From Methylovulum sp. (GTDB taxonomy: Bacteria; Pseudomonadota; Gammaproteobacteria; Methylococcales; Methylomonadaceae), in contig JAURZI010000153.1 of the NCBI GenBank assembly GCA_030653435.1, positions 1 to 63,922 of the forward strand: a DNA stretch of 63,922 nt. Direction: 5' to 3'. Below are positions 31,520 through 39,573 of the stretch, one piece after another (positions within the stretch are counted from its first letter, which is position 1; each line of letters starts with the position of its first letter). The notes under the pieces were generated by a model. That model made no database searches and had not been told where the DNA came from. It was given only the letters and a program-made list of their open reading frames with translations. Position numbers and translations under genes: made by a program.

Positions 31520-33853
31520 ATGCCCAGTAGTTATCCCTTATTTGCCAGCACGCCCAAGGCGATGGAAAACCTTCTTGCCGAAGAGCTCCAAACCTTAGGT
31601 ATCCACCCGGTTAAAGCGACCATGGCCGGCGTCGCTTTTCAGGGTGACCTGGAAACAGCTTACCGCGCTTGTTTGTGGTCCAGGACGGCTAACCGCATTT
31701 TATTGGTTTTGAGTTCATTTGATGTACGCAGCCAGGACGACCTGTATAAGGGCGTACAAAACATCAATTGGTTTGAACACCTCAATCCTGAAGACAGTTT
31801 TGCCGTGACGTTTAGCGCAAAAAATTCGGCGGCGATCAATAATACCCATTTTGGCGCATTAAAAGTTAAAGATGCGATAGTCGATCAGATGCGCGAGCGC
31901 TTTAAAATCCGCCCCAATATTGATACCGAACAGCCTAATATCCGTGTCAATGTCTATCTTTCCGGTGACAGTGCCCGGCTTAGCCTCGATTTGTCGGGTA
32001 CTAGCTTGCACAGGCGGGGTTATCGCGACATCAATATTAAAGCGCCCATCAAGGAAAATCTGGCGGCAGCGATGTTATTGCGTAGCGGTTGGCCGCAAAT
32101 CGCAGCCTTGGGCGGGACATTATTCGACCCAATGTGCGGGTCAGGAACGCTGTTGCTGGAAGCTGCGATGATAGCCGCCGATTATGCGCCCGGCTTGTTG
32201 CGTGATTATTTCGGGTTCACCGGCTGGAAACAGCACGATGCCGGTTGCTGGCAAAAATTACGTGCCGAAGCCGAGCAACGCAAAAAAATCGGTTTGGCCA
32301 AACTGCCGGTTATCGTCGGTTTCGACCAAGACCGGTTAACCGTCAACGCGGCGCTGACCCATATCGCCAATGCCGGATTACAGAACAAGATTCATGTCGA
32401 ACGCCGTGATATTGAAGATGCCGCGCCAGCTGAAAGTTGGAAGCCCGGTTTGTTGATCTGCAACCCGCCTTATGGCGAACGCTTAGGCGAAAGGGCTGAC
32501 ACCGCCGATTTATATAAAAAATTTGGCGATACTTTAAAGGCGCATTTCGTCGGGTGGCAAGCGGCGCTGATAATCAGCGACCCTGAGCTGGGCTTTCGTC
32601 TAGGGATACGCTCACAAAAACCGGTTACGCTTTATAACGGTGCGTTGGAATGCAAGCTATTGCGTTTGGACATAAGCGAAAGCGCTTTTTTTATCCCAAA
32701 GGCGAAAACTACCGAAGAACGGTTGCTCAAAGTTACACAAGCCAGCAGGGAGGTACAGCCGGATGCCGGAGCTTTAAACATTGGGCAGGGATCGGCAGAT
32801 GTCGCCGATAATGATACAGTCAAGGAGCGTGAGCAGGGAGCGGTAAGCTTTGCCTACAGGGATGTAGGCAAGGAGCGTGAGCAGGGAGCGGTAAGCTTTG
32901 CAAACCGCCTCAAAAAGAATTTGAAAAAACTGGCGGTCTGGACAAGACAAAACCGGATCACTTGCTACCGCGTCTATGATGCCGATTTACCGGAATATTC
33001 CGTTGCTGTGGATATTTATCAGACGACAGGTGAGGGCGGGCAAACCTGGGTCAATCTGCAGGAATACGAACCGCCCAAGACCATAGATCCGCACAAAGCC
33101 GACCAGCGATTGGCGGCGTTGTTGGCTGAGATACCCAAGGTGCTGGGTATTAGCCGCGAGCAGGTGGTGTTAAAAATACGCCGTAAGCAACACCATACCG
33201 ACCAATATGAAAAGCACGGCGAAACGGGGCGCTACCACTGCATTGAAGAAGGCGGTTGCCGGTTATGGGTTAATTTTGAAGATTATCTCGATACCGGATT
33301 ATTTCTGGATCATCGGCCGATACGCCTGCTGATCCAGCAACAAGCCCACGGCAAGCGGTTTTTAAATCTGTTTGCCTATACCGGCAGCGCGACGGTGCAT
33401 GCGGCCGTCGGCGGCGCCAGTTCGACCACCACGGTCGATATGTCCAACACTTACATCAACTGGGCGAAAAAGAATCTGGCGCTGAACCCGGTTTCGGGGC
33501 AACATGAGTTTATACAAGCCGATTGCCTGGAATGGCTCGCCAGGGAAGCCGAAAATCCGCATAGTCGACACTATGAACTGATATTCCTCGATCCGCCGAC
33601 TTTTTCCAATTCCAAGCGTATGGATGATGTGTTTGATATACAAAACGATCACGTGCGGCTCATCCAGCAAGCCGTTAAGTTGCTGGCTCCGGGTGGTGTG
33701 CTCTATTTTTCGACTAATTTCAGGCGCTTTAAACTCGACACCCAGGCCTTGGCAGGCTTAAACATAGCAGATATTAGCGCGGCGACTATCCCGGAGGATT
33801 TTGCCCGCAACCCCAAAATTCATTATTGCTGGAGAATCTTAAGCGATGCGTAG
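31520..33853 (+). CDS. rlmL: 23S rRNA m2G2445/m7G2069 methyltransferase RlmKL
   Basis: The 777-residue fusion enzyme carries an N-terminal THUMP domain and RlmL module (m2G2445; NPPYGERLGERADT catalytic motif near residue 316) and a C-terminal RlmK module (m7G2069; motif LFAYTGSATVHAAVGGASST and LDPPTFSNSKRMDD). Between them, around residues 434-461, lies a 16-residue repeat (KEREQGAVSFA occurs twice) that is not part of the family and comes from an inserted repeat element. The ATG begins six bases after the preceding terminator, so the 5' leader must be short or the promoter overlaps it. The acylphosphatase gene overlaps its 3' end. Confidence 0.95.
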   Translation: MPSSYPLFASTPKAMENLLAEELQTLGIHPVKATMAGVAFQGDLETAYRACLWSRTANRILLVLSSFDVRSQDDLYKGVQNINWFEHLNPEDSFAVTFSAKNSAAINNTHFGALKVKDAIVDQMRERFKIRPNIDTEQPNIRVNVYLSGDSARLSLDLSGTSLHRRGYRDINIKAPIKENLAAAMLLRSGWPQIAALGGTLFDPMCGSGTLLLEAAMIAADYAPGLLRDYFGFTGWKQHDAGCWQKLRAEAEQRKKIGLAKLPVIVGFDQDRLTVNAALTHIANAGLQNKIHVERRDIEDAAPAESWKPGLLICNPPYGERLGERADTADLYKKFGDTLKAHFVGWQAALIISDPELGFRLGIRSQKPVTLYNGALECKLLRLDISESAFFIPKAKTTEERLLKVTQASREVQPDAGALNIGQGSADVADNDTVKEREQGAVSFAYRDVGKEREQGAVSFANRLKKNLKKLAVWTRQNRITCYRVYDADLPEYSVAVDIYQTTGEGGQTWVNLQEYEPPKTIDPHKADQRLAALLAEIPKVLGISREQVVLKIRRKQHHTDQYEKHGETGRYHCIEEGGCRLWVNFEDYLDTGLFLDHRPIRLLIQQQAHGKRFLNLFAYTGSATVHAAVGGASSTTTVDMSNTYINWAKKNLALNPVSGQHEFIQADCLEWLAREAENPHSRHYELIFLDPPTFSNSKRMDDVFDIQNDHVRLIQQAVKLLAPGGVLYFSTNFRRFKLDTQALAGLNIADISAATIPEDFARNPKIHYCWRILSDA
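32821..32901 (+). repeat. REP-like tandem repeat inserted in frame in rlmKL
   Basis: A 33-bp unit beginning CAAGGAGCGTGAGCAGGGAG occurs at 32821-32853 and, unchanged, at 32869-32901 (48-bp period). Between the copies lies a perfect hairpin GCCTACA-GGGA-TGTAGGC (32852-32869). The 48-bp period keeps the frame and adds 16 residues per unit to the linker between the two RlmKL methyltransferase domains. Confidence 0.85.
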
Positions 33854-34118
33854 AGTTAAAATTTTGGTTTCCGGGCGTGTGCAGGGGGTTTACTTCCGCC
33901 TGTTTACGCAAAACAAGGCCAAGCATTTTGCGATCAAAGGCAGTGTCAGAAACCTGCCTGATGGCCGCGTTGAAATTATTGCCGAGGCTGAACATGTCAC
34001 GATGGAAAAATTCATCAAATGGTGTCACAAAGGCCCGGTCACGGCCAGGGTCGACGATGTCGAAATCATAGAGTTGCAGGCTGATGAGCCGCCGCTTACG
34101 GCTTTTGAAATCCACTAA
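33846..34118 (+). CDS. acyP: Acylphosphatase
   Basis: The 90-residue enzyme hydrolyses acyl phosphates. The catalytic arginine (GRVQGVYFR) and asparagine (GSVRNLPDGRVEI) are both present. The start overlaps the rlmKL stop by eight bases. The physiological substrate of acylphosphatases is not settled. Confidence 0.93.
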   Translation: MRRVKILVSGRVQGVYFRLFTQNKAKHFAIKGSVRNLPDGRVEIIAEAEHVTMEKFIKWCHKGPVTARVDDVEIIELQADEPPLTAFEIH

Positions 34119-34164
34119 CCTGCATTCAGTGCAAGCCAGCTCCTAACGTCATACGGATAACACT

Positions 34165-34992
34165 ATGGATCTTATCTTATTCATTAAAGCCTTTATTTTA
34201 GGCGTTGTTGAAGGCTTGACCGAATTCCTGCCGGTGTCGAGCACCGGGCATTTAATCCTGGTCGGCGATTTGCTGCATTTCAATGATGATAAGGGCAAGG
34301 TGTTTGAAATCGTTATCCAGATGGGGGCCATCTTCGCGGTCTGCTGGGAATATCGCGCGAAAATTGCCGCCGTCATCACCGGCTTGCCCAAGCAAAGGTC
34401 GGCGCAGCGGTTCGTATTGAATCTGGCGATTGCCTTTATGCCGCTGGCCTGTTTGGGCTTATTGTTCGGCGATTACATCACCCAGGTATTGTTCAAGCCG
34501 GTTCCGGTCGCGCTGGCGTTTATTGCCGGTGCGTTCGTCATTATCTGGGCGGAAAAGCGCGAGCACACAATACGTGTCCAAGAGGTTGACGACTTGACGC
34601 CGCTGGATGCGTTCAAACTGGGCCTAGCCCAAGCCTGTGCACTTATTCCGGGCACCTCGCGTTCTGGGGCAACGATAATCGGCGGTTTGTTATTCGGTTT
34701 GTCGCGTAAAGCGGCGACCGAGTTTTCGTTTTTTCTGGCGATCCCAACGTTAATCATCGCCAGTCTTTATAAATTATATAAACACCGCGAGTTGCTGGAT
34801 CTGGTGGGCGATGCGCCTTATTTTGCCGTGGGCCTGGTCGCCGCATTTATTAGCGCAGTATTGGCAATCAAAGGCTTGCTACGCTATATCAGCCACCACG
34901 ACTTTATTATTTTTGCCTGGTACCGCATCGTTTTCGGCTTGATAGTCCTTGCCACCGCCTATAGCGGTTTGGTGCAATGGACGGTTGATTAA
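34165..34992 (+). CDS. uppP: Undecaprenyl-diphosphatase UppP (BacA)
   Basis: The 275-residue inner-membrane phosphatase recycles undecaprenyl pyrophosphate for cell-wall and polysaccharide synthesis. The two catalytic motifs [17 protein letters not shown] and [13 protein letters not shown] are intact, amid about eight membrane helices. It is followed by tilS with a gap of two bases between stop and start, so the two are cotranscribed. Confidence 0.97.
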   Translation: MDLILFIKAFILGVVEGLTEFLPVSSTGHLILVGDLLHFNDDKGKVFEIVIQMGAIFAVCWEYRAKIAAVITGLPKQRSAQRFVLNLAIAFMPLACLGLLFGDYITQVLFKPVPVALAFIAGAFVIIWAEKREHTIRVQEVDDLTPLDAFKLGLAQACALIPGTSRSGATIIGGLLFGLSRKAATEFSFFLAIPTLIIASLYKLYKHRELLDLVGDAPYFAVGLVAAFISAVLAIKGLLRYISHHDFIIFAWYRIVFGLIVLATAYSGLVQWTVD

Positions 34993-34994
34993 CA

Positions 34995-36332
34995 GTGCCC
35001 GTGGCGCTGTCGGCACAGCTCATAGTCTCCGCATTAACCGGACATCATCCGCCGCATATTTATATCGGCTATAGCGGCGGCATAGATTCCCATGTACTGC
35101 TGCATTTGTCTGCTTCCATCCCCGCGCTTCGGCATAAAATCACCGCAGTTTATGTGCATCACGGCCTGCAGCCTGAAGCGGATGCCTGGGCCGCACATTG
35201 TGCAAACACCGCGCAGGCTTTGGCGGTAGGATTTAAGCTGTTACGCGTCGAAGCCGCAGCGAAATCGGGCGAAAGTCCTGAGGAAGCCGCCAGGAACGCC
35301 CGTTATGCCGCATTGAAGTCGTTGATGGGGAACGGTGATGCGCTGCTGGTTGCCCAACATCGGGAAGACCAGTTGGAAACCGTGTTATTGCAGCTGTTCC
35401 GGGGCAGCGGTTTGCGCGGATTATCCGGCATGCCGCCGGGTATGGAGTTTGGATCGGGCGTTTTGTTGAGGCCGTTACTGGAGGTTGCGAAACAGGCTAT
35501 CGGCGATTATGCGGCAGCCCACGCCTTAAGCTGGATTGAGGATCCCAGCAACCAATGCAGCGATTATGACCGCAACTTCTTGCGTAATGACATCGTGCCG
35601 TTATTGAAACAGCGTTGGCCGGCACTGGATAAAACCGTCGCCCGCTCGGCGGCGCATTGTGCCGAGGCGCAACAGGCCATTGCTGAAGCTGCTGATGATT
35701 GGCTAGGCGCTACGCTTAACCCTGCCGACAATACGCTGGATATTACCAAGTTAAAAGACTATCCGCCGTTGCGGCAAAAACTGCTGATCCGGCAGTGGCT
35801 GCAACGCCTGGGCGTAAAAATGCCGTCACAGGGACTGCTGGGGCGCATCCTGACTGAGGTATTGGCAGCCAGGGAAGATGGCGGCCCGGTGTTGTCCGGG
35901 CCGGGCTATTGTATCCGCCGTTATCGGCATAAAGTGTATTGTCTGCCGCCGGTTGAGCAGGAGCATCCGTTAAAGCTGAGCGATCCCCAAGGGCAAACAT
36001 CATGGCCTTTTGCAGACCAGAACATCTTGGTTTGCCTGCCTGCATCGGCCGGCATATTGCGTGATTACTGGGAAAATGCGCGTGTCGAATTGAGATTACG
36101 CGGCGGCGGCGAAAAAATACGCCTGCCTGGACGGCAAGGCCATCATGCCTTGAAAAAGCTGTTCCAGGAAGCGGGCATCCCGCCTTGGGAACGCGAGCGA
36201 ATACCATTGGTTTACCTGGATGGCAGGCTCGCCGCAGTCGGTGAGCGCTGGATCAGCGCCGAGTTTTATCAGGAACGTCCAGGGGCCTGCATCGTACTGG
36301 CTATGCAAAAGTTATCACCCGGCATCACCTAA
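34995..36332 (+). CDS. tilS: tRNA(Ile)-lysidine synthetase TilS
   Basis: The 445-residue enzyme changes the wobble C34 of tRNA-Ile(CAU) to lysidine. The N-type ATP pyrophosphatase loop YSGGIDSHVLLHL is near residue 30, with the family stretch VYVHHGLQPEADAWAAHC and HREDQLETVLLQLFRGSGLRGLSGM. The substrate-binding and C-terminal domains follow. It starts at GTG 34995, directly after the uppP stop. Confidence 0.95.
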   Translation: MPVALSAQLIVSALTGHHPPHIYIGYSGGIDSHVLLHLSASIPALRHKITAVYVHHGLQPEADAWAAHCANTAQALAVGFKLLRVEAAAKSGESPEEAARNARYAALKSLMGNGDALLVAQHREDQLETVLLQLFRGSGLRGLSGMPPGMEFGSGVLLRPLLEVAKQAIGDYAAAHALSWIEDPSNQCSDYDRNFLRNDIVPLLKQRWPALDKTVARSAAHCAEAQQAIAEAADDWLGATLNPADNTLDITKLKDYPPLRQKLLIRQWLQRLGVKMPSQGLLGRILTEVLAAREDGGPVLSGPGYCIRRYRHKVYCLPPVEQEHPLKLSDPQGQTSWPFADQNILVCLPASAGILRDYWENARVELRLRGGGEKIRLPGRQGHHALKKLFQEAGIPPWERERIPLVYLDGRLAAVGERWISAEFYQERPGACIVLAMQKLSPGIT

Positions 36333-36517
36333 CGCAGATCCTGTCATCCAGCCAAACACAACTGCTACGTTTTGCTTACCGAATAAATCTTCGGAGAGGG
36401 TTGTTGCCGGAACTGTGATAAGCGGCTTAGTCCATAAATAACAGAAAACGCCATCAGCTGCCCCGTCGCTCGATTTCCACCCCAGCAATAATCACTTGCT
36501 TAATGGACGTGGAATGA

Positions 36518-38845
36518 CTAAATCACCACAACATCCACATGGGTCATCAGCAAATTCACGCCTAAAGTGGCGATTTGCACGGCTGCACCGGCGCCATTAG
36601 CATCCGCATCATAAAACAATGCGCCCGTGGCGTTGTTGTAGATGACATAATCGTTAGCATCGTGCGCTGATGAAGCAGTAACAAGGAAGCCGGCATATAA
36701 CACCCCCGTTGCCGTCAGTTGGGTGAAAAATTTATTTTCCAGCTTGATGGTATCCTCAGCTACAACAAAATCGGTAATTGTGCTATGGGAAGCGGAGGCG
36801 AAGTGAAAACTATCCATACCATCGCCGCCCGTCAACACATTATAAGCTTTGCCTGCAATCAGATCGTCATTGCCCATACCACCGACTAAAGTGTCGTTGC
36901 CTAAGATTCCCCTCAGCACATCATTACCTCCTTCGCCGTTTTCCAGATCATTGCCGACCGTGCCCGCTAAAACATCATGGCCTGCACCGCCATTTAACGT
37001 GTCATCACCAGTGCCGCCAATCAGCTTGTCGTTGCCCAAACCACCATTTAACGTGTCGTTGCCGACGATGCCGTTTAAGGTATCATTGCCTCCGCCGCCG
37101 TTTAACACATCATTCCCTGCCGTACCATTCAAAATGAGCTTAACGTATGTGACCTTGCTGGTGTTGTCACTACTGACACTTTCAACCACACCTAAGCCAT
37201 CAGTGTAGCTGGCAGTAACACTCAATTTTTTACCGACATCAGCGGTTGTAACGGTGTAACTTTTGCCTGTGCCAACGGGTTGGTCATTGGCTAACCATGA
37301 GTAAGTGATGTTGCCTAAGCCATCGGTATCTTGAAGCGTGTTGGTAACGCTTAGGGTTTGTTCTGTTTCAGGAGTCGTGTCGTTTATGGTTACACTACCT
37401 GTCGGTGTGTGATTGGGGACATCAACGATAGTTAATGCGGAATAGGAAGCCGGGTTGCTGGTATTTAGCAGCACTGAAACCGTATCATTACCGTAGTTGG
37501 CTACGGCTAAATCAGATCTGCCATCGTTATTGAAATCACCGATGCTAACCGAAACAGGGCCGGTGTTTCTGGCAAAATGGATATTTATTGGAATATGAAA
37601 GCCGGTATTGGTGACATTACGCAGAAATATCGTTACTTTTTCATTGCCCCAGTTAGCTACGGCAACATCGTCTTTGCCATCGTTATTGAAATCGCCGGTC
37701 TTAATTGATATAGGGAATAAAACGGTTCCACCAATATTCACATTGTCTTCAAAGCCGGTATTATCGGAATTACGCAAAAGCACTGAAACTGTTCGAGGAT
37801 CACTCAAACTGCCCACTACTAAATCGGTTTTGCCATCATTGTTGAAATCGCCCGAACTAACACTAAAGGCTTCTTGGACTATCGGATAATCGATTTTAGG
37901 GTCAAAACCGGTATTTGTGGTATTACGCAACAACACTGAAACCGAGTGAGCTTCTAAATTAGCGGTGGCTAAATCGGTTTTACCATCATTATTGAAATCA
38001 CCGACAGTTACCGAGTTTGGATGTGTGCCTGTGGCATAATCGACTCTAGCATTAAAGCCAGTATTAGAGGAATTACGCAAAAACACTGAAACGTTGTTGC
38101 TCAAATAATTAGCTGTGGCTAAATCGGTTTTGCCATCGTTATTAAAATCACCGGCGATAGCTGAGTAAGGGCTTTTACCGGTGGCATAATCCACTTTAGC
38201 TTCAAAGCCGGTATTACTGGCATTACGCAACAATACAGAAACAGAGTTTCCCATTCCACCTATGACTAAATCGTCTTTGCCATCGCTATTAAAATCACCG
38301 GCGATAACTGATTCAGGCCTAGTGTTTGTAGAATAATCCACCTTGGTGTCAAAGCCGGTATTCGCGGCATTATGCAACAACACGGAAACCGTGTCACCAT
38401 ACAGATTGGCCACGGCTAAATCGTCTTTGCCATCATTATTGAAATCACCAACGCAAACCGAGTAAGGGGATGAGCCTGTTGGATAATCCAATTTTTCAGC
38501 AAACAAGCTAGCGCTAGTCCCTAATAAATAATCTGTCCCTGGTTTTAAATTCACAAATACTGTTTCATTAGGATCAACAACCGTATCCGCCAAAGCGGCA
38601 AGCTTGAGTTCGGCGGTGGTTACACCGGCGGCTATCGTAAAGGTATTGGCGGTAACCTGGGTGATATGGGTTCCCGCCAGTAAGGTGTAATCTGCGCTGT
38701 TAGTGGCAGTGCTGCTGACGGTGTCGAAACTGACAGTCAATCCACCCTCAGGGGCGGGTTGATCCAGCGTGATAGTAAAATAACCATCGGAGCCGCCTTC
38801 GACGGGATTAACGCCGGCTAGTAAAGTGAGTGTTGGGAGAGTCAT
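36518..38845 (-). CDS. RTX protein with Calx-beta, seven FG-GAP/VCBS repeats and Ig-like domain
   Basis: The 775-residue protein has no N-terminal signal peptide. In order: a Calx-beta domain (about 1-110), seven repeats of about 54 residues each centred on GDFNNDGK-DLA-AN (VCBS/FG-GAP calcium-binding beta-propeller units, about 117-480), an Ig-like domain (SYTVTTADVGKKLSVTASYTDG), then GGxGxDxL RTX nonapeptides (NGTAGNDVLNGGGGNDTLNG onward) and a serralysin-like C-terminus. This makes it a type I secretion substrate, a large surface or extracellular protein that may bind calcium and sugars or proteins. No ABC transporter or membrane fusion gene of a type I system is adjacent. GAGGAAAACGCG provides the ribosome binding site. 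Confidence 0.88.
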   Translation of the reverse strand: MTLPTLTLLAGVNPVEGGSDGYFTITLDQPAPEGGLTVSFDTVSSTATNSADYTLLAGTHITQVTANTFTIAAGVTTAELKLAALADTVVDPNETVFVNLKPGTDYLLGTSASLFAEKLDYPTGSSPYSVCVGDFNNDGKDDLAVANLYGDTVSVLLHNAANTGFDTKVDYSTNTRPESVIAGDFNSDGKDDLVIGGMGNSVSVLLRNASNTGFEAKVDYATGKSPYSAIAGDFNNDGKTDLATANYLSNNVSVFLRNSSNTGFNARVDYATGTHPNSVTVGDFNNDGKTDLATANLEAHSVSVLLRNTTNTGFDPKIDYPIVQEAFSVSSGDFNNDGKTDLVVGSLSDPRTVSVLLRNSDNTGFEDNVNIGGTVLFPISIKTGDFNNDGKDDVAVANWGNEKVTIFLRNVTNTGFHIPINIHFARNTGPVSVSIGDFNNDGRSDLAVANYGNDTVSVLLNTSNPASYSALTIVDVPNHTPTGSVTINDTTPETEQTLSVTNTLQDTDGLGNITYSWLANDQPVGTGKSYTVTTADVGKKLSVTASYTDGLGVVESVSSDNTSKVTYVKLILNGTAGNDVLNGGGGNDTLNGIVGNDTLNGGLGNDKLIGGTGDDTLNGGAGHDVLAGTVGNDLENGEGGNDVLRGILGNDTLVGGMGNDDLIAGKAYNVLTGGDGMDSFHFASASHSTITDFVVAEDTIKLENKFFTQLTATGVLYAGFLVTASSAHDANDYVIYNNATGALFYDADANGAGAAVQIATLGVNLLMTHVDVVVI

Positions 38846-38855
38846 CGCGTTTTCC

Positions 38856-39008
38856 TCAATACAATTGTAATGAAACCATCAAGCCAACGGCGGGTACTGG
38901 AACGTCAAGTATGATGGTAAAAAGGCCTTCTTTTCTGCCTTCGATGACGGCTTGTGGGGCGATTAAAGCAAGTGCTGGCAGCGCCCTGATTTTATCCTCT
39001 TTAAGCAT
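38856..39008 (-). pseudogene. Truncated duplicate of the RTX protein's Calx-beta N-terminus
   Basis: A 50-codon frame (MLKEDKIRALPALALIAPQA onward, ending TGA at 38856-38858) lies 10 bp upstream of the RTX gene on the same strand. Its second half, EGRKEGLFTIILDVPVPAVG, aligns with the RTX N-terminus (EGGSDGYFTITLDQPAPEGG), both preceded by LP-L-L. It is a short, diverged copy of the first strands of the Calx-beta domain, left from a tandem duplication or a broken paralogue. It may be translated as a leader peptide, but nothing shows that. Confidence 0.6.
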
Positions 39009-39131
39009 AATGGTGACATCTGCATACATACCATTGAAAGCCCTGCTCTCGGCTATCGGACATTATCCGGTTAGCATGCTGACGACTGTGATTATTCTCA
39101 TCGATAAAAACAGTAATTTGCAATAACCGTG

Positions 39132-39324
39132 AATGGAGTATTAATAGGTATAAAATGGATATGAAACTACCCATTCGGAAGGCAGCGTAAAAACCGACAA
39201 CTTAAGCGTTTAACGTATATCAATGCCTTGGTGATGGCGTAGCAACGATAAGAAGTTATGCAGATGTCTACGTCCTTAAAATGGATAGTTTATGTATCCA
39301 TTTTATACCTATTAATACTCCATT
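39132..39324. repeat. 30-bp perfect inverted repeats flanking a 133-bp segment
   Basis: The left arm 39132-39161 (begins AATGGAGTATTAATAGG, ends AAAATGGATA) is the exact reverse complement of the right arm 39295-39324. A third, 10-bp partial copy (AAAATGGATA, 39278-39287) forms a local hairpin with the right arm. The whole could be a MITE-like element or an invertible segment. No target-site duplication is obvious at the outer edges and no recombinase is near. Confidence 0.75.
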
Positions 39325-39573
39325 TTAGGCGCTTGCCCGACGCTGATTTCCTGATAGATAATTACGCTGTTGCGTTAAATCACGCAGTCGGCGCGGGTCG
39401 CATTGGGAGCTAGCGGTTTCGGGAATCTATACCGCGTGAGTTGCTTTTACGTTGTATGTCGGAGCAATTACTTTGCGTCGATTAGCGCTTAAATAACATG
39501 TGCAGCAATGACATGTGCTGCAAATGGTAATAAAAAAATGTGCAACGCACATATAACCACTCAGGAGACTATC

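Larger units (their letters stand above)
38846..39573. other. Intergenic region between the divergent RTX genes
   Basis: The 728 bp hold the truncated Calx-beta duplicate (38856-39008), a pair of 30-bp inverted repeats (39132-39161 and 39295-39324), and the ribosome binding site AGGAGACT of the plus-strand RTX gene (39562-39569). I see no further gene. Promoters for both RTX genes should lie here. Confidence 0.6.

Noticed and set aside
36778-37208. Long plus-strand frames across the RTX region
   Set aside because: Low-complexity Ser/Pro or His/Arg products caused by the repeated RTX coding sequence on the other strand.
37400-38480. Evenly spaced repeats suggesting a CRISPR array
   Set aside because: They are about 162-bp FG-GAP coding repeats that keep an open frame; unit and spacer sizes do not fit CRISPR.
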